Origin: Phycisphaerae bacterium
GTDB taxonomy: Bacteria; Chloroflexota; Anaerolineae; 4572-78; J111
Assembly: GCA_028285035.1 (NCBI GenBank)
Contig: JANQQF010000062.1
Span: 1-64,000, forward strand
DNA: 64,000 nt
Direction of reading: 5' to 3'
Shown here: piece after piece, positions 52,856-62,800 of the stretch
Numbering within the stretch: the first letter of the stretch is position 1
Layout of the letters: every line of letters starts with the position of its first letter
The notes under the pieces: model-generated
The model's input: the letters and a program-made list of their open reading frames with translations, nothing else
Database searches by the model: none
What the model was told of the DNA's origin: nothing
Position numbers and translations under genes: made by a program

Positions 52856-53245
52856 CTACACATCCACCTTATAATTGAGGGCCAATTCATCGCCAGGTTT
52901 ACCACGAATTCCCCAATTAGTTCGAGGTGTTTCAAAGATGGTAATCTCTACATCCTGTGCATCAATCTCAGCTTGGGCCTTTAGATTTCTATAGATTAAA
53001 TTGATCAGTCTCTTCTTTGCTTCGACTGAGCGCCCCTCAAACATTGATATTTCAATGATCAGGTACTGCTCTGATCGATCCGAAGGGTGGAGAAAATCCT
53101 CATCATTCAACAAGATAAATCTATGAAATCTTTTCTCGGGCGGATAGGCTAACGCCTCCATCACAGCCTGGTGAATACCTATTGATATTGCTTCTCGCTT
53201 TTCCTGCAAAGCAGTAACGCGACCATATATCTTGATTTGGGCCAT
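52856..53245 (-). CDS. Tautomerase-superfamily protein without Pro1
   Basis: A 129-residue protein matching the Tautomerase_2 pattern: EKRFHRFILLNDEDF, YLIIEISMFEGRSVEAKKRLI, and the end VEITIFETPRTNWGIRGKPGDELALNYKV. The superfamily uses Pro1 as catalytic base; this chain begins MAQIKIYG, so Pro1 is absent and a different chemistry, or none, is expected. ATG 53245 follows GGAG by six bases; ATG 53248 is adjacent. It lies between the M20 gene and trpGD and may be cotranscribed with trpE-trpGD. Confidence 0.82.
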   Translation of the reverse strand: MAQIKIYGRVTALQEKREAISIGIHQAVMEALAYPPEKRFHRFILLNDEDFLHPSDRSEQYLIIEISMFEGRSVEAKKRLINLIYRNLKAQAEIDAQDVEITIFETPRTNWGIRGKPGDELALNYKVDV

Positions 53246-53293
53246 CATCTTCTCCAGCAAAATTGAGCAAATGTACCATCAAGCTTCTTGAAC

Positions 53294-54958
53294 TTAGGCA
53301 ACTTTTTGCGTGAACGCCGCCAATTTATTAAGCGTGTTCAAGGCGGCCCCACTATCAATACTCTCATTCGCCATTTTAATTCCGGCAGGTAAATCATCGG
53401 CTTTTTCAGCCGCCACCAGAGCCGCCGCTGCATTCAGTACAACCACATCGCGTCGCGGACCATTACCACGGCCTGACAAAATATCACGGGTAATTTTGGC
53501 GTTTTCGTCTGGCGAACCGCCAAGCAAATCCGGCAATTTTGCCGGAGCAAAGCCCAAATCGGCTGGATTAAGTGTCTCGGTCACAACCTTGCCATCCTTT
53601 AGACGGCTAACCTTATTAGGCCCTGTTGTGGTCAATTCATCCAAACCACCGTGACCGTGTACAATGAAGGCTCCCTTGCTTCCCAACCCCCCTAACACCT
53701 CGGCCATTGTCTCCGTCAACGCGCCATCATAAACGCCCGTCATTTGAGATTTTGCCCCGGCTGGGTTAGTCAACGGGCCTAAGAAATTGAAGATGGTACG
53801 AACACCCAACTCACGACGAGGCCCAATCGCATGCTTCATCGCTGGATGGTGTTTCACCGCAAACATGAAGCCAATACCTACTTCATCGATGGCCTGCGCA
53901 ACTTGTTGGGGATTAAGTTCTAGATTGATGCCCAAGGCGGACAAGACGTCTGCACTACCACTTTTGCTGCTGGCGGCACGATTGCCGTGTTTGGCTACTT
54001 TTTGCCCCGTCCCAGCCACAACAAAGGCGGCCGTTGTACTGATATTGAATGTACCTGAACCATCACCGCCCGTGCCAACCACATCAACCAGATCATAAGA
54101 TGGTGTTGAGGGCAGTACGGGAATCGCATTACGTCGCATTGACCGAGCACTACCGGTGATTTCCTCAACCGTCTCACCTTTCATCCGTAATGCCATCAAA
54201 TAGCCCCCAATCTGAGCTGGCGTGGCTTCGCCAGACATAATTTGGGACATAACCTCTTCAGCTTCTTCCGCCGTCAGAGATTCCTTACTCATTACTTTAT
54301 TAATGGCCGTTTTAATCGGCATAATGATGACCGGAGCTGGTGGCGTATCTGGCTGGGCAGCTTTACCAACTTGTGATTGAGGCCCTGGGTCAGAAGCCTC
54401 GATTTGCAAGAAATTCCGTAGCATTTCGTGGCCATATTCGGTCAAAATTGACTCAGGGTGAAATTGCACCCCAACAACTGGATACTCTTTGTGACGCAGG
54501 GCCATCACCTCCGCATCTTTCCCGCGTGCTGTAATCTCTAAGACCTCTGGCAGTGGTTCCTCAACAATCAAGGAATGGTAGCGAGTAGCGGTTAGGGGGC
54601 TGGGCAGGTTATGAAAAATTCCCTGTCCATTGTGTTCAATAGGGGAGACTTTACCGTGCATAATTTTATCAGCCCGGCTCACTTTACCCCCAAAAGCCTG
54701 ACCAATCGCTTGGTGCCCCAAACACACGCCTAAAATTGGAATATCTTTGTGAAATCGTTCAATCAAGTCAAGCGAAATACCAGCATCATCTGGCGTGCCT
54801 GGCCCAGGTGAGATGACAATCTGGTCTGGGGCCATCGCTTCAATTTCGTCCAAGTTAACCACATCATTACGGCGTACTTCAACCGTGTATCCTAGCTCGC
54901 CCAAAAATTGAACGAGGTTATATGTAAAAGAGTCGTAATTATCAATGACAAGAATCAT
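53294..54958 (-). CDS. trpGD: TrpG-TrpD fusion: anthranilate synthase glutaminase and phosphoribosyltransferase
   Basis: 554 residues carrying two steps. The glutaminase half (about 1-195) supplies ammonia to TrpE: nucleophile Cys79 in GVCLGHQ and His167/Glu169 in VQFHPES. After a Pro/Gln-rich linker (about 200-215) the TrpD half (about 220-554) moves phosphoribose to anthranilate: [17 protein letters not shown] and [15 protein letters not shown] are the PRPP and metal sites. The same fusion is known in enteric bacteria and others. ATG 54958 has ACGGAGG at ideal spacing. It follows trpE by 31 bases. Confidence 0.95.
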   Translation of the reverse strand: MILVIDNYDSFTYNLVQFLGELGYTVEVRRNDVVNLDEIEAMAPDQIVISPGPGTPDDAGISLDLIERFHKDIPILGVCLGHQAIGQAFGGKVSRADKIMHGKVSPIEHNGQGIFHNLPSPLTATRYHSLIVEEPLPEVLEITARGKDAEVMALRHKEYPVVGVQFHPESILTEYGHEMLRNFLQIEASDPGPQSQVGKAAQPDTPPAPVIIMPIKTAINKVMSKESLTAEEAEEVMSQIMSGEATPAQIGGYLMALRMKGETVEEITGSARSMRRNAIPVLPSTPSYDLVDVVGTGGDGSGTFNISTTAAFVVAGTGQKVAKHGNRAASSKSGSADVLSALGINLELNPQQVAQAIDEVGIGFMFAVKHHPAMKHAIGPRRELGVRTIFNFLGPLTNPAGAKSQMTGVYDGALTETMAEVLGGLGSKGAFIVHGHGGLDELTTTGPNKVSRLKDGKVVTETLNPADLGFAPAKLPDLLGGSPDENAKITRDILSGRGNGPRRDVVVLNAAAALVAAEKADDLPAGIKMANESIDSGAALNTLNKLAAFTQKVA

Positions 54959-54989
54959 TTGGTTCCTCCGTAAAAATCGCAATGTTTAG

Positions 54990-56486
54990 CTATCGATTTT
55001 CCTCTGCGTACGTCACTGCCTCAGCCATCGCTTTGGCTTTATTCCAGCTTTCTTCATATTCGCGCAGTGGATCGCTATCAGCCACAATACCCCCACCTGC
55101 CTGAATATGGACCACATCTCCTTGCATCACGGCGGTCCGAATGGCAATACAAGAGTCCATCGTACCATCGTAACCAATATAGCCGACCACGCCTGCATAA
55201 AGACCACGACGAGTGTTTTCTAGCTCGTCGATGATTTCCATCGCCCGGACCTTTGGTGCACCACTAACTGTACCCGCCGGGAAGGTCGCCCGTAGCAGAT
55301 CAAAAGCATCCATCCCCGTTCGTAGCTTTCCTTTAACATCCGAAACAATGTGCATCACGTGAGAGTAACGCTCAACGACCATCAATTCCTCAACATTGAT
55401 AGAGTTGTACTCACACACCCGCCCTAGGTCATTTCGACCCAGGTCTACCAACATAATGTGTTCAGCGCGCTCTTTCTCATCTGCCAGCAAGTCTTCAGCC
55501 AAGGCCGTATCCTCCTCAACGGTCAGGCCCCGCCACCGAGTTCCGGCGATGGGACGCAACTCAGCCACCCCTTCGTCAAAGCGGACGTGCATCTCTGGAC
55601 TGGCTGAAATGATATGCATCGGCAGGCTACCAATGCCGCCAGGAAACCGCATAAATACCATATAGGGCGAGGGATTGTGCATCCGCAATGCTCGATAGAT
55701 ACTAAACGGATGAGCATCCGTTTGACGGGACAGACGTTGGGATAAGACAACCTGAAAGATATCGCCGGCCGCGATATACTCTTTGGCCTTACGCACAATC
55801 TCCTTGTATTCCTCTTGTGAAAAGTTAGACTCGAGACCATTGGCCTTCGTTTCACTAGGCGGAAGCATTTCTGGTAAGGGCGCATTTAAACGAGCCACAA
55901 CTTCATCAATTCGAGCCATTGCCCGTTGATAGGCCATGCGTACATCACCCTGGGTCAAATCAGCATTGGCGACCACTTGAAGTCGTTGTCGCGCGTGGTC
56001 AAAAACAACCACGGTGTGGGCAATCATAAAAGCCATCTCTGGAAAATTAAGGTCGTCTGGGTTCCCATCAGGTAAATTTTCAAACCGTCGCACTCCATCA
56101 TAGCTCAAGAAACCAACCGCTCCTCCGATAAAGCGAGGTAAATCGGCCAAGCGAACAGGCTTATACTTGTTCATCTCAGCCTTAAGCACATCCAAAGGAT
56201 CCATATCATCCGTCAATTTCACAGTGTGGCCGTGCCCCCCCGACGAAATATAGACCTCGTTTCCAAAAGTGGTCATCAATCCTCGAGGGCGCACGCCGAT
56301 AAAAGAATAACGAGCCACTTGTTCTCCCCCTGATACTGACTCAAGCAAAAAACAGGGGCCTTCATCTTGCAATTTCAAATAGACACTTACTGGTGTTTCC
56401 ATGTCAGCAGGCAAGTCGCGATGGATTGGAATTAAATTTCCTTTATCAGCCATCGCCTCAACCTGGGCCAATGTTGGTTGATACAT
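54990..56486 (-). CDS. trpE: Anthranilate synthase component I
   Basis: Makes anthranilate from chorismate and ammonia, the committed Trp step. 498 residues from ATG 56486, which follows AGGAG; a longer frame to 56537 would begin inside the T-box terminator. LLES (47-50) is the tryptophan feedback site. Catalytic chorismate-binding motifs are FQVVLSQRL, GTRWRG, DLGRNDLGRV, GAPKVRAMEII and GGGIVADSDP. First gene of trpE-trpGD, controlled by the T-box upstream. Confidence 0.96.
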   Translation of the reverse strand: MYQPTLAQVEAMADKGNLIPIHRDLPADMETPVSVYLKLQDEGPCFLLESVSGGEQVARYSFIGVRPRGLMTTFGNEVYISSGGHGHTVKLTDDMDPLDVLKAEMNKYKPVRLADLPRFIGGAVGFLSYDGVRRFENLPDGNPDDLNFPEMAFMIAHTVVVFDHARQRLQVVANADLTQGDVRMAYQRAMARIDEVVARLNAPLPEMLPPSETKANGLESNFSQEEYKEIVRKAKEYIAAGDIFQVVLSQRLSRQTDAHPFSIYRALRMHNPSPYMVFMRFPGGIGSLPMHIISASPEMHVRFDEGVAELRPIAGTRWRGLTVEEDTALAEDLLADEKERAEHIMLVDLGRNDLGRVCEYNSINVEELMVVERYSHVMHIVSDVKGKLRTGMDAFDLLRATFPAGTVSGAPKVRAMEIIDELENTRRGLYAGVVGYIGYDGTMDSCIAIRTAVMQGDVVHIQAGGGIVADSDPLREYEESWNKAKAMAEAVTYAEENR

Positions 56487-56528
56487 ATCTCTCTCCTCGT
56501 AAACCCTAAAAATTTCTTTAAACCAAAA

Positions 56529-56750
56529 ACCTCTCATCCCAAAATGTGTGTAAATATTTCACACGTAAGGGACGAGAGGTCAATTTCCCGCGGTACCACC
56601 CCAATTAGACTGTTGTCGTGGCAACAAAAAACCTCGTATGAAACGATACGAGGTACCCTCGACTTGCCAGTCTCACTCATCAGATACGCAGTTGTTTTTA
56701 GCAACCTTAATATCTGGCTCCCAGATAACGGTGGAGTCTCCGTCGTCGCC
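56529..56750 (-). promoter_or_regulatory. T-box riboswitch, tRNA-Trp specific
   Basis: Minus-strand leader of trpE. The T-box sequence GGGGTGGTACCGCGG is at 56602-56588. A terminator follows: ACCTCTCGTCCC / GGGATGAGAGGT (56580-56569 and 56540-56529, one wobble) and then UUUUUGG. Stem I starts with CGAC (56748-56745) and closes with GTCG (56663-56660); the interior loop on its 3' side reads GAGACTGGCAA, with specifier TGG at 56669-56667, the Trp codon. A stem III hairpin (CCTCGTAT / ATACGAGG) lies at 56653-56632. Uncharged tRNA-Trp should stabilise the antiterminator and turn on trpE-trpGD. Confidence 0.92.
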
Positions 56751-56901
56751 TACTAATCAAAATTTTTGATGTTTGGGACGCAACTCATAGGCCCATTCAT
56801 TGTTTGCGCTTGTACTGAATTCACACCTAACATCAGCTCTCTGAACACCGCTCTAACAACTACTCTTCCTAATCAAAGTCTTTAGTATTGAATTGAGGAA
56901 A

Positions 56902-56930
56902 AAATTACCACAGTTTAATTTGTTTGTCAA
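56902..56930 (-). promoter_or_regulatory. Promoter of the trpE T-box leader
   Basis: On the minus strand a consensus TTGACA (56930-56925), 17-base spacer and TAATTT (56907-56902). The transcript would start near 56895, giving a leader of about 400 bases. Confidence 0.7.
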
Positions 56931-56974
56931 GCACTAATTTGAGTCGCCAACTTAGCGAACATTATCAGACCTTT

Positions 56975-57003
56975 TTGCCCCGAAAAAAGATTGGTGGTAT
57001 AGT
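56975..57003 (+). promoter_or_regulatory. Promoter upstream of the first glycosyltransferase
   Basis: TTGCCC (56975-56980), 17-base spacer, TATAGT (56998-57003). The start would be near 57010, about 25 bases before a terminator-like hairpin. Confidence 0.5.
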
Positions 57004-57033
57004 ATGGTTTAGCAATTTATGCGGGACAATGGT

Positions 57034-57076
57034 GCCTCCAGTGTCGGTCAATTGATCGGACGGGAGGTTTTTTATT
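57034..57076 (+). terminator. Terminator-like hairpin in the glycosyltransferase leader
   Basis: CCTCC (57035-57039) pairs with GGAGG (57063-57067) around an inner stem GTC-GGTCAA / TTGATC-GAC, followed by TTTTTTATT. It ends 19 bases before the ATG at 57095, so it can act as an attenuator or end a short RNA. Confidence 0.65.
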
Positions 57077-57094
57077 CTTGGAGCAGGTGAATTA

Positions 57095-58213
57095 ATGCGA
57101 ATCGGAATTGATGCTCGATTAGTATTTTACAATCGAGCAGGCATCGGTGAGTATATCGTTCAATTGATTGAATCACTGGCCAAACTTGAACCACAAGATG
57201 ACACCTTTGTCGTACTCCAAAGTCGGAAAGACAAGTCTGCTATTATCAATAGTAATGGGTTTGAACGGCGCTCACTTTGGACGCCAAGCCATAATCGTTT
57301 TGAACAAGTTGGTCTAAGTTTTGAAGTTTCCCAATTGGGGCTGGATTTGCTACACAGCCCCGATTTTATTCCTCCATTTAAACGGAATTGCAATTCGGTT
57401 ATTACAGTCCACGATCTGGCCTTTCTCCTCTATCCTCATTTTTTAACAAAAGAAAGTGCCCGATACTATGGTCAGATAGATCAGGCGTGGCGAAACACCA
57501 ATCATATTATTGCTGTTTCGGAAGCCACAAAACAAGACAGTATCAAAATGCTTGGGGTTCCAGAAAACAAAATTACAGTCATCCACGAAGCGGCTAACCC
57601 TATTTATCGTCAGGTTGAGAAAGAACAAGCCCGACAGATTGCTAAGGAAAAGTATAAACTCGACAAAGATTACATTCTTTTTGTCAGTACAATTGAGCCT
57701 CGGAAAAATTTACCTGGCCTACTCCAGGCGTATCGACGGCTACGAGATGATTACAAGCGAGACGAAGTTTTGGTTCTAGCTGGCGCAAATGGTTGGTTAT
57801 GGGAAGAAGTGTACGAAACGGTTGATGCTCTGGATTTAGAGTCGCATGTGGCTTTCTTGGGACGCGTTCCCTCTGAAGATTTAGTCTACTTATATAACGC
57901 TGCCCAAGTATTTACACATCCATCCTTTTATGAAGGTTTTGGTTTGACTCCACTTGAAGCAATGACCTGTGGTGCCCCAGTGATTGTCTCAAACACAGCC
58001 GCATTACCAGAGATTGTGGGTGATGCCGGACTCATGATTGACCCTCACGATATTGAGGGCTTGACAGTGGCCCTCTGGCGCATGTTGACAGAAGAAGATT
58101 TACGGCAGAGCTATATCGAGAAGGGCTTACAACGTGCCAAAACATTCTCGTGGCTAAAATCAGCTAAGGAGACACTGGCGGTTTATCATAAAGTTGCCCA
58201 AATGTCATCTTAG
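57095..58213 (+). CDS. Glycosyltransferase family 4
   Basis: A 372-residue GT-B retaining glycosyltransferase. It begins MRIGIDARLVF, as many mannosyl- and rhamnosyltransferases do, has the linker start DYILFVSTIEPRKNLPGLLQAYRRL, and the nucleotide-sugar site EGFGLTPLEAMTCGAPVIVSN (E-x7-E). It has no signal peptide; it acts at the cytosolic face on polysaccharide or glycolipid. The sugar is unknown. GGAG at 57080-57083 serves ATG 57095. Confidence 0.92.
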   Translation: MRIGIDARLVFYNRAGIGEYIVQLIESLAKLEPQDDTFVVLQSRKDKSAIINSNGFERRSLWTPSHNRFEQVGLSFEVSQLGLDLLHSPDFIPPFKRNCNSVITVHDLAFLLYPHFLTKESARYYGQIDQAWRNTNHIIAVSEATKQDSIKMLGVPENKITVIHEAANPIYRQVEKEQARQIAKEKYKLDKDYILFVSTIEPRKNLPGLLQAYRRLRDDYKRDEVLVLAGANGWLWEEVYETVDALDLESHVAFLGRVPSEDLVYLYNAAQVFTHPSFYEGFGLTPLEAMTCGAPVIVSNTAALPEIVGDAGLMIDPHDIEGLTVALWRMLTEEDLRQSYIEKGLQRAKTFSWLKSAKETLAVYHKVAQMSS

Positions 58214-58344
58214 ATCACTTCGGTCGTACCCATCGTTAGCAATCTTTTGCTTCTCACCATTTACTAATTGCCCCAAATCAGGTATATTTTCATTCAACGG
58301 CCAAAACAGTGAGTATCTTATAGCTTTGGCGTTGATTATAAATT

Positions 58345-59562
58345 ATGCGTATTTTACTTTTAACTCCACAACGTCCTTACCCTCCTCATCAAGGGACAAC
58401 CCTGCGTAATTTTAATCTTATTAAAGAATTAGCTAAACGACACACTGTTTGCGTGCTTTCTTTTCTTGAACCCGATCAAAATCCAAATGACCCAGGTCCA
58501 CTTAATGATTTATGTGAGTGGGTTGAAACGATACCAGTTCCGTCACGTAACCTACCGCAACGCCTACAGCAACTTATTACAACATCCAAACCAGATATGA
58601 GCTGGCGTTTGTGGTCTTCTGAATTTAATGAGCGATTGACTGAGCGATTGGCAGAAAAGCCATTTGATGTGGTCGAAATTGAAGGATTTGAAATGGCCCC
58701 CTATCTGCCGACGATTGAAGCCGCTCAGCCTCGCCCCCTTATCACCTATGATGCTCACAACGCTGAGTGGATTTTACAACAACGAGCTTGTTTAACCGAT
58801 CTTAAAAATCCAGCTCGTTGGCCTGCAGCCATTTACAGTTGGATACAATGGCATCGTCTTCGTCAAGCGGAGGCCAATATTCTGCAAAGCGTTGATCATA
58901 CGATTGCTATGTCAGCCCAAGATAAGGTTGCCTTACGTGATCTAGTATTTGACGCCCCCATCACCGTCATTGCCAACGGGGTTGATTTGCAAGAGTATAC
59001 CCATTTCAGCGGGGAGCCAATCCACTATGATTTGGTTTTCACCGGTAAAATGGACTTTCGACCAAATGTGGACGCCGTATTATGGTTTGCTCAACAAGTA
59101 CTCCCGCTCATCCAAGAGCAGCGGCCTGGGACAACCTTCGCCATTGTTGGACAACGACCTCATCCACGGCTGGATGTACTTCATGATCATCCAGAAATTA
59201 CCATCACTGGATTCGTCGATGATGTTCGCCCTTATATCGCCGGCGCAGAAGTTTATGTAGCCCCACTTCGGGTTGGCGGCGGCACACGACTAAAAATATT
59301 AGAGGCAATGGCTCTTGGCAAAGCGATTGTATCAACCACTGTTGGCGCAGAAGGATTTCCAGTGGGCAATCGACAAGAATTAGTCCTCGCTGACACGCCG
59401 CCAGATTTTGCCCAAGTTGTGCTGGGACTACTAGAGAACCCGAAACGCTGTGCTGAACTTGGTCAAACAGGTTACACTTTTGCCCACGCGAATTATGGCT
59501 GGGACTCATTAGTCCCCCAACTTGAGAAAATTTATGAGACCGAGTTACTAGGTCGACTGTAG
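58345..59562 (+). CDS. Glycosyltransferase family 4
   Basis: A 405-residue GT-B glycosyltransferase: MRILLLTPQRPYPPHQGTTLRNFNLIKEL with the donor-site glycine region, DAHNAEW, IANGVDLQEY, then DLVFTGKMDFRPNVDAVLWF and RVGGGTRLKILEAMALGKAIVSTTVGAEG. The last part resembles the exosortase-associated PEP-CTERM/XrtA glycosyltransferases, but no exosortase gene is near. It follows the other transferase by 131 bases. No ribosome binding site is obvious. Confidence 0.9.
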   Translation: MRILLLTPQRPYPPHQGTTLRNFNLIKELAKRHTVCVLSFLEPDQNPNDPGPLNDLCEWVETIPVPSRNLPQRLQQLITTSKPDMSWRLWSSEFNERLTERLAEKPFDVVEIEGFEMAPYLPTIEAAQPRPLITYDAHNAEWILQQRACLTDLKNPARWPAAIYSWIQWHRLRQAEANILQSVDHTIAMSAQDKVALRDLVFDAPITVIANGVDLQEYTHFSGEPIHYDLVFTGKMDFRPNVDAVLWFAQQVLPLIQEQRPGTTFAIVGQRPHPRLDVLHDHPEITITGFVDDVRPYIAGAEVYVAPLRVGGGTRLKILEAMALGKAIVSTTVGAEGFPVGNRQELVLADTPPDFAQVVLGLLENPKRCAELGQTGYTFAHANYGWDSLVPQLEKIYETELLGRL

Positions 59563-59600
59563 TTTCTCAAAATCTCCTAAAAATACTAACCACTTTTTCT

Positions 59601-59628
59601 TTGGCAGCACGCTAGATTGTGGTACAAT
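59601..59628 (+). promoter_or_regulatory. Probable secA promoter
   Basis: TTGGCA (59601-59606), 16-base spacer, TACAAT (59623-59628). The leader to ATG 59819 would be about 185 bases, AT-rich, with no structure that I recognise. Confidence 0.55.
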
Positions 59629-59818
59629 TTACGTTAAGAGTATCCTGACCATCAGACCTTAATTGACAATTTCTAGACAACATCAACGAATCTGTCTTCA
59701 TAAGGTACCCTTTATCAAAATCGGTCAAGCTATATTTTAGTAATATCTCTTAGATACTATACGTCAAGTATAAGATATTATGTTAGGAATCATGCTAACT
59801 TAGGAGCGGGAAAATAGG

Positions 59819-62800
59819 ATGTTTCGGAAAGTTTTAAATACAGTGTTCGGGGATCCGAACTTAAAAGAAATCAAAAAGCTAGAGCCTCTTGTCGAAGAGG
59901 TCAATCAGCTTGAGCCTGAAATGCAGCAGCTGAGCGCAGATGAGTTGCGCCAGATGATTACAGAATTTCGGGAAGAAATTACCGAAGAAACTCAGGAAGA
60001 ACGAGCAGAGGTTGAGCGTTTACGACAAGCAGTGGTTGAGGCTCGACGACAAGAGCGACAAAAACTTCAAGTTGAGCTAGAGCAGGCCGAACGGCGTTTA
60101 CATCGTTTGGAAAATGAAATTTTATTAGACATGCGTCCTCAAGTGTTTGCGGCGGTACGAGAAGCCAGTGTTCGTACGATCGGCTTGCGGCATTATGATG
60201 TGCAAATCGTTGGCGGGGCGCTCCTCAATGAAGGTCGGGTGGTTGAGATGCGTACCGGGGAGGGGAAAACCCTCGTGGCAACGACGACCACAGTTTTGAA
60301 TGCCCTAATTGGTCGTGGGGCACACGTCATCACTGTAAATGACTACTTGGCTAAACGGGACTGTCAATGGATGGGGCCGGTTTATCATTATCTTGGTCTC
60401 TCTGTCGCAGTTATTCAAAACGCTGGAATGGGTGGGGTTGATAAAGCCTCATTCCAATACGACCCCGATTATCAAAGTGATGACGATCGCTATCAGCATC
60501 TCCGCCCAATTTCTCGACGTGATGCCTATCACTGTGATATCACCTACGGGACAAACAATGAGTACGGCTTCGATTATCTTCGAGATAATATGGTTCCTGA
60601 CATGAATCGGATGGCTCAGCGTGAATTGCAGTACGCCATCATCGACGAGGTTGATAACATTCTGATTGATGAGGCCCGAACCCCACTGATTATTTCTGGG
60701 CAGGCTGAAGAAAGCAGTGAGCTTTATCAGAAGTTTGCGCAGCTTGTCCGTCCGCTCAAAAAAAGCAGTGAGGAAAGCGTAGATGATGATGAGTTAGAGC
60801 CTGATGGGGATTATGTAGTTGATGAAAAAGCCCGCATTGTCTACTTGACCGAACGAGGCGTTGAGAAAATGGAACGGGCTTTGGGGGTCGAAAACCTGTA
60901 TGAAGGCGAGTCAGCCAGTATGACTCCTTATCTCGATAATGCCCTTCGCGCCAATGTTTTGTTTAAGCTTGATGTTGATTACGTTGTCCAAGAAAATGAA
61001 GTCGTCATCGTGGACGAATTTACGGGCCGTTTGATGCACGGGCGACGCTACAGTGAAGGGCTCCATCAGGCCATCGAGGCTAAAGAGGGCGTTAGCGTTA
61101 AACACGAGAGCTTCACCTGGGCAACAGTTACCTTCCAAAATTTCTTCCGAATGTACAACAAATTGGCTGGGATGACAGGGACCGCTGAAACGGAAGCGGA
61201 AGAGTTTGGGAACATTTATGAGCTTGAGGTCAATGTGCTTCCCACAAACGTCGAGTATCAATCGATGCAGGGCACCTTCAATCGAACCAGCAAGAAGATC
61301 GAAGGCGGTGAACTGGTCACCTATGAAGATCCAGCCAACGACAAACTCTACTACAAACGAATTGATTACTCAGATGTTATTCTGCGTGACCCTAAAGCTA
61401 AGTTCAAAGCTATTGTCGAAGAAATTAAAGAACTACAAGAAACGGGACGCCCCGTTCTCGTCGGGACCATCGCTATTGAGACTTCGGAATATCTGTCTGA
61501 GCTTCTCAAGAGAAATGGGGTGAAGCACGATGTCTTGAATGCGAAGCAGCACGAACGGGAAGCAAGCATCATCACCCAAGCCGGTCGGCCAGGCGCAGTA
61601 ACCATCGCGACAAATATGGCTGGTCGTGGGGTAGATATTTTGTTAGGAGGCAACCCAGAAGGGCTGGCTCGTGACGAATTACGACGCAAAGGCATAGATT
61701 TAACCGAGGTTGATCCCAAAGTTTGGGATGAAACATTGGGCAAATGGACAAAAGTTACGGATAAAGACAAAGTACAAGTCAAAGAGTTGGGGGGATTGCA
61801 TGTCATTGGCACAGAGCGACACGACTCCCGCCGAATTGATAATCAGCTCCGTGGTCGAGCGGGTCGACAGGGAGACCCTGGTTCTAGCCGATTTTTTGTG
61901 TCACTCCAAGATGACCTGATGCGCCGATTTGGTGGCCAGAATGTAGCCAATTTGATGGAGCGTTTCGGGGTTGAAGAAGATATGCCGATCGAAGCAGGTA
62001 TTGTTAGTCGATCTATTGAAAATGCGCAAAGCAAAGTTGAAGGTCACAACTTCGATATTCGGAAGCATTTGCTCAAGTATGACGATGTGATCAATCAACA
62101 ACGTGAAGTGACCTATGAAGAGCGACGACGGATTTTGTCGAATCCCAACCTAAAGGGCAGTATCACCCGAATGATTGAGGGATATCTTAGTGGCCTTGTC
62201 CATAACTTTACGGCCAGTGAAGATCCCGCAGATTGGGATATGGTTGCGCTCCATAGTTCTGCGCGTTCGATTATGCCTTTACCTGTTAACCTCACTTCAA
62301 ATTCCTGGGATGAGATGACTCCTGATGAAATTGAAGAGCAGCTTATAGAGCTGGCCCATAAAAATTACGACGAAATGGAAGAAGCTCTCGGCGAAGAGGT
62401 GATGCGTCAGGCGGAAAGACAGTTAATGATCCAAACCCTTGATCGCTTATGGGTCCGCCATTTGACAGCTTTAGATGCCCTAAAACAAGGGATCCAGCTT
62501 CGGGCCTATGGTCAACAAGACCCCTTGGTGGCCTATAAACGCGAAGGATTTGATATGTACGGTCAATTCCAAGAAGCAATTCAGGAAGAGATTGTTCGTC
62601 GTATCTATCATACAACGGTTGTCCAACAGGAAGCAGCTGCTCTAAAGCCAAAGAACTTGCAAGCACAACACCCAGACGCTGCGTCAGCCAGTCGCGCCAG
62701 CGCTCAAGCGACGACGCCAGGGGCTTCAAACAAGCCAACAGAGCCGATCAGAGTAAATAAAACACCTGGACGAAATGACCCTTGCCATTGTGGTAGTGGG

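Noticed and set aside
56486..56537. Longer N-terminus for trpE starting at 56537
   Set aside because: This ATG is part of the T-box terminator stem, and AGGAG lies before ATG 56486.
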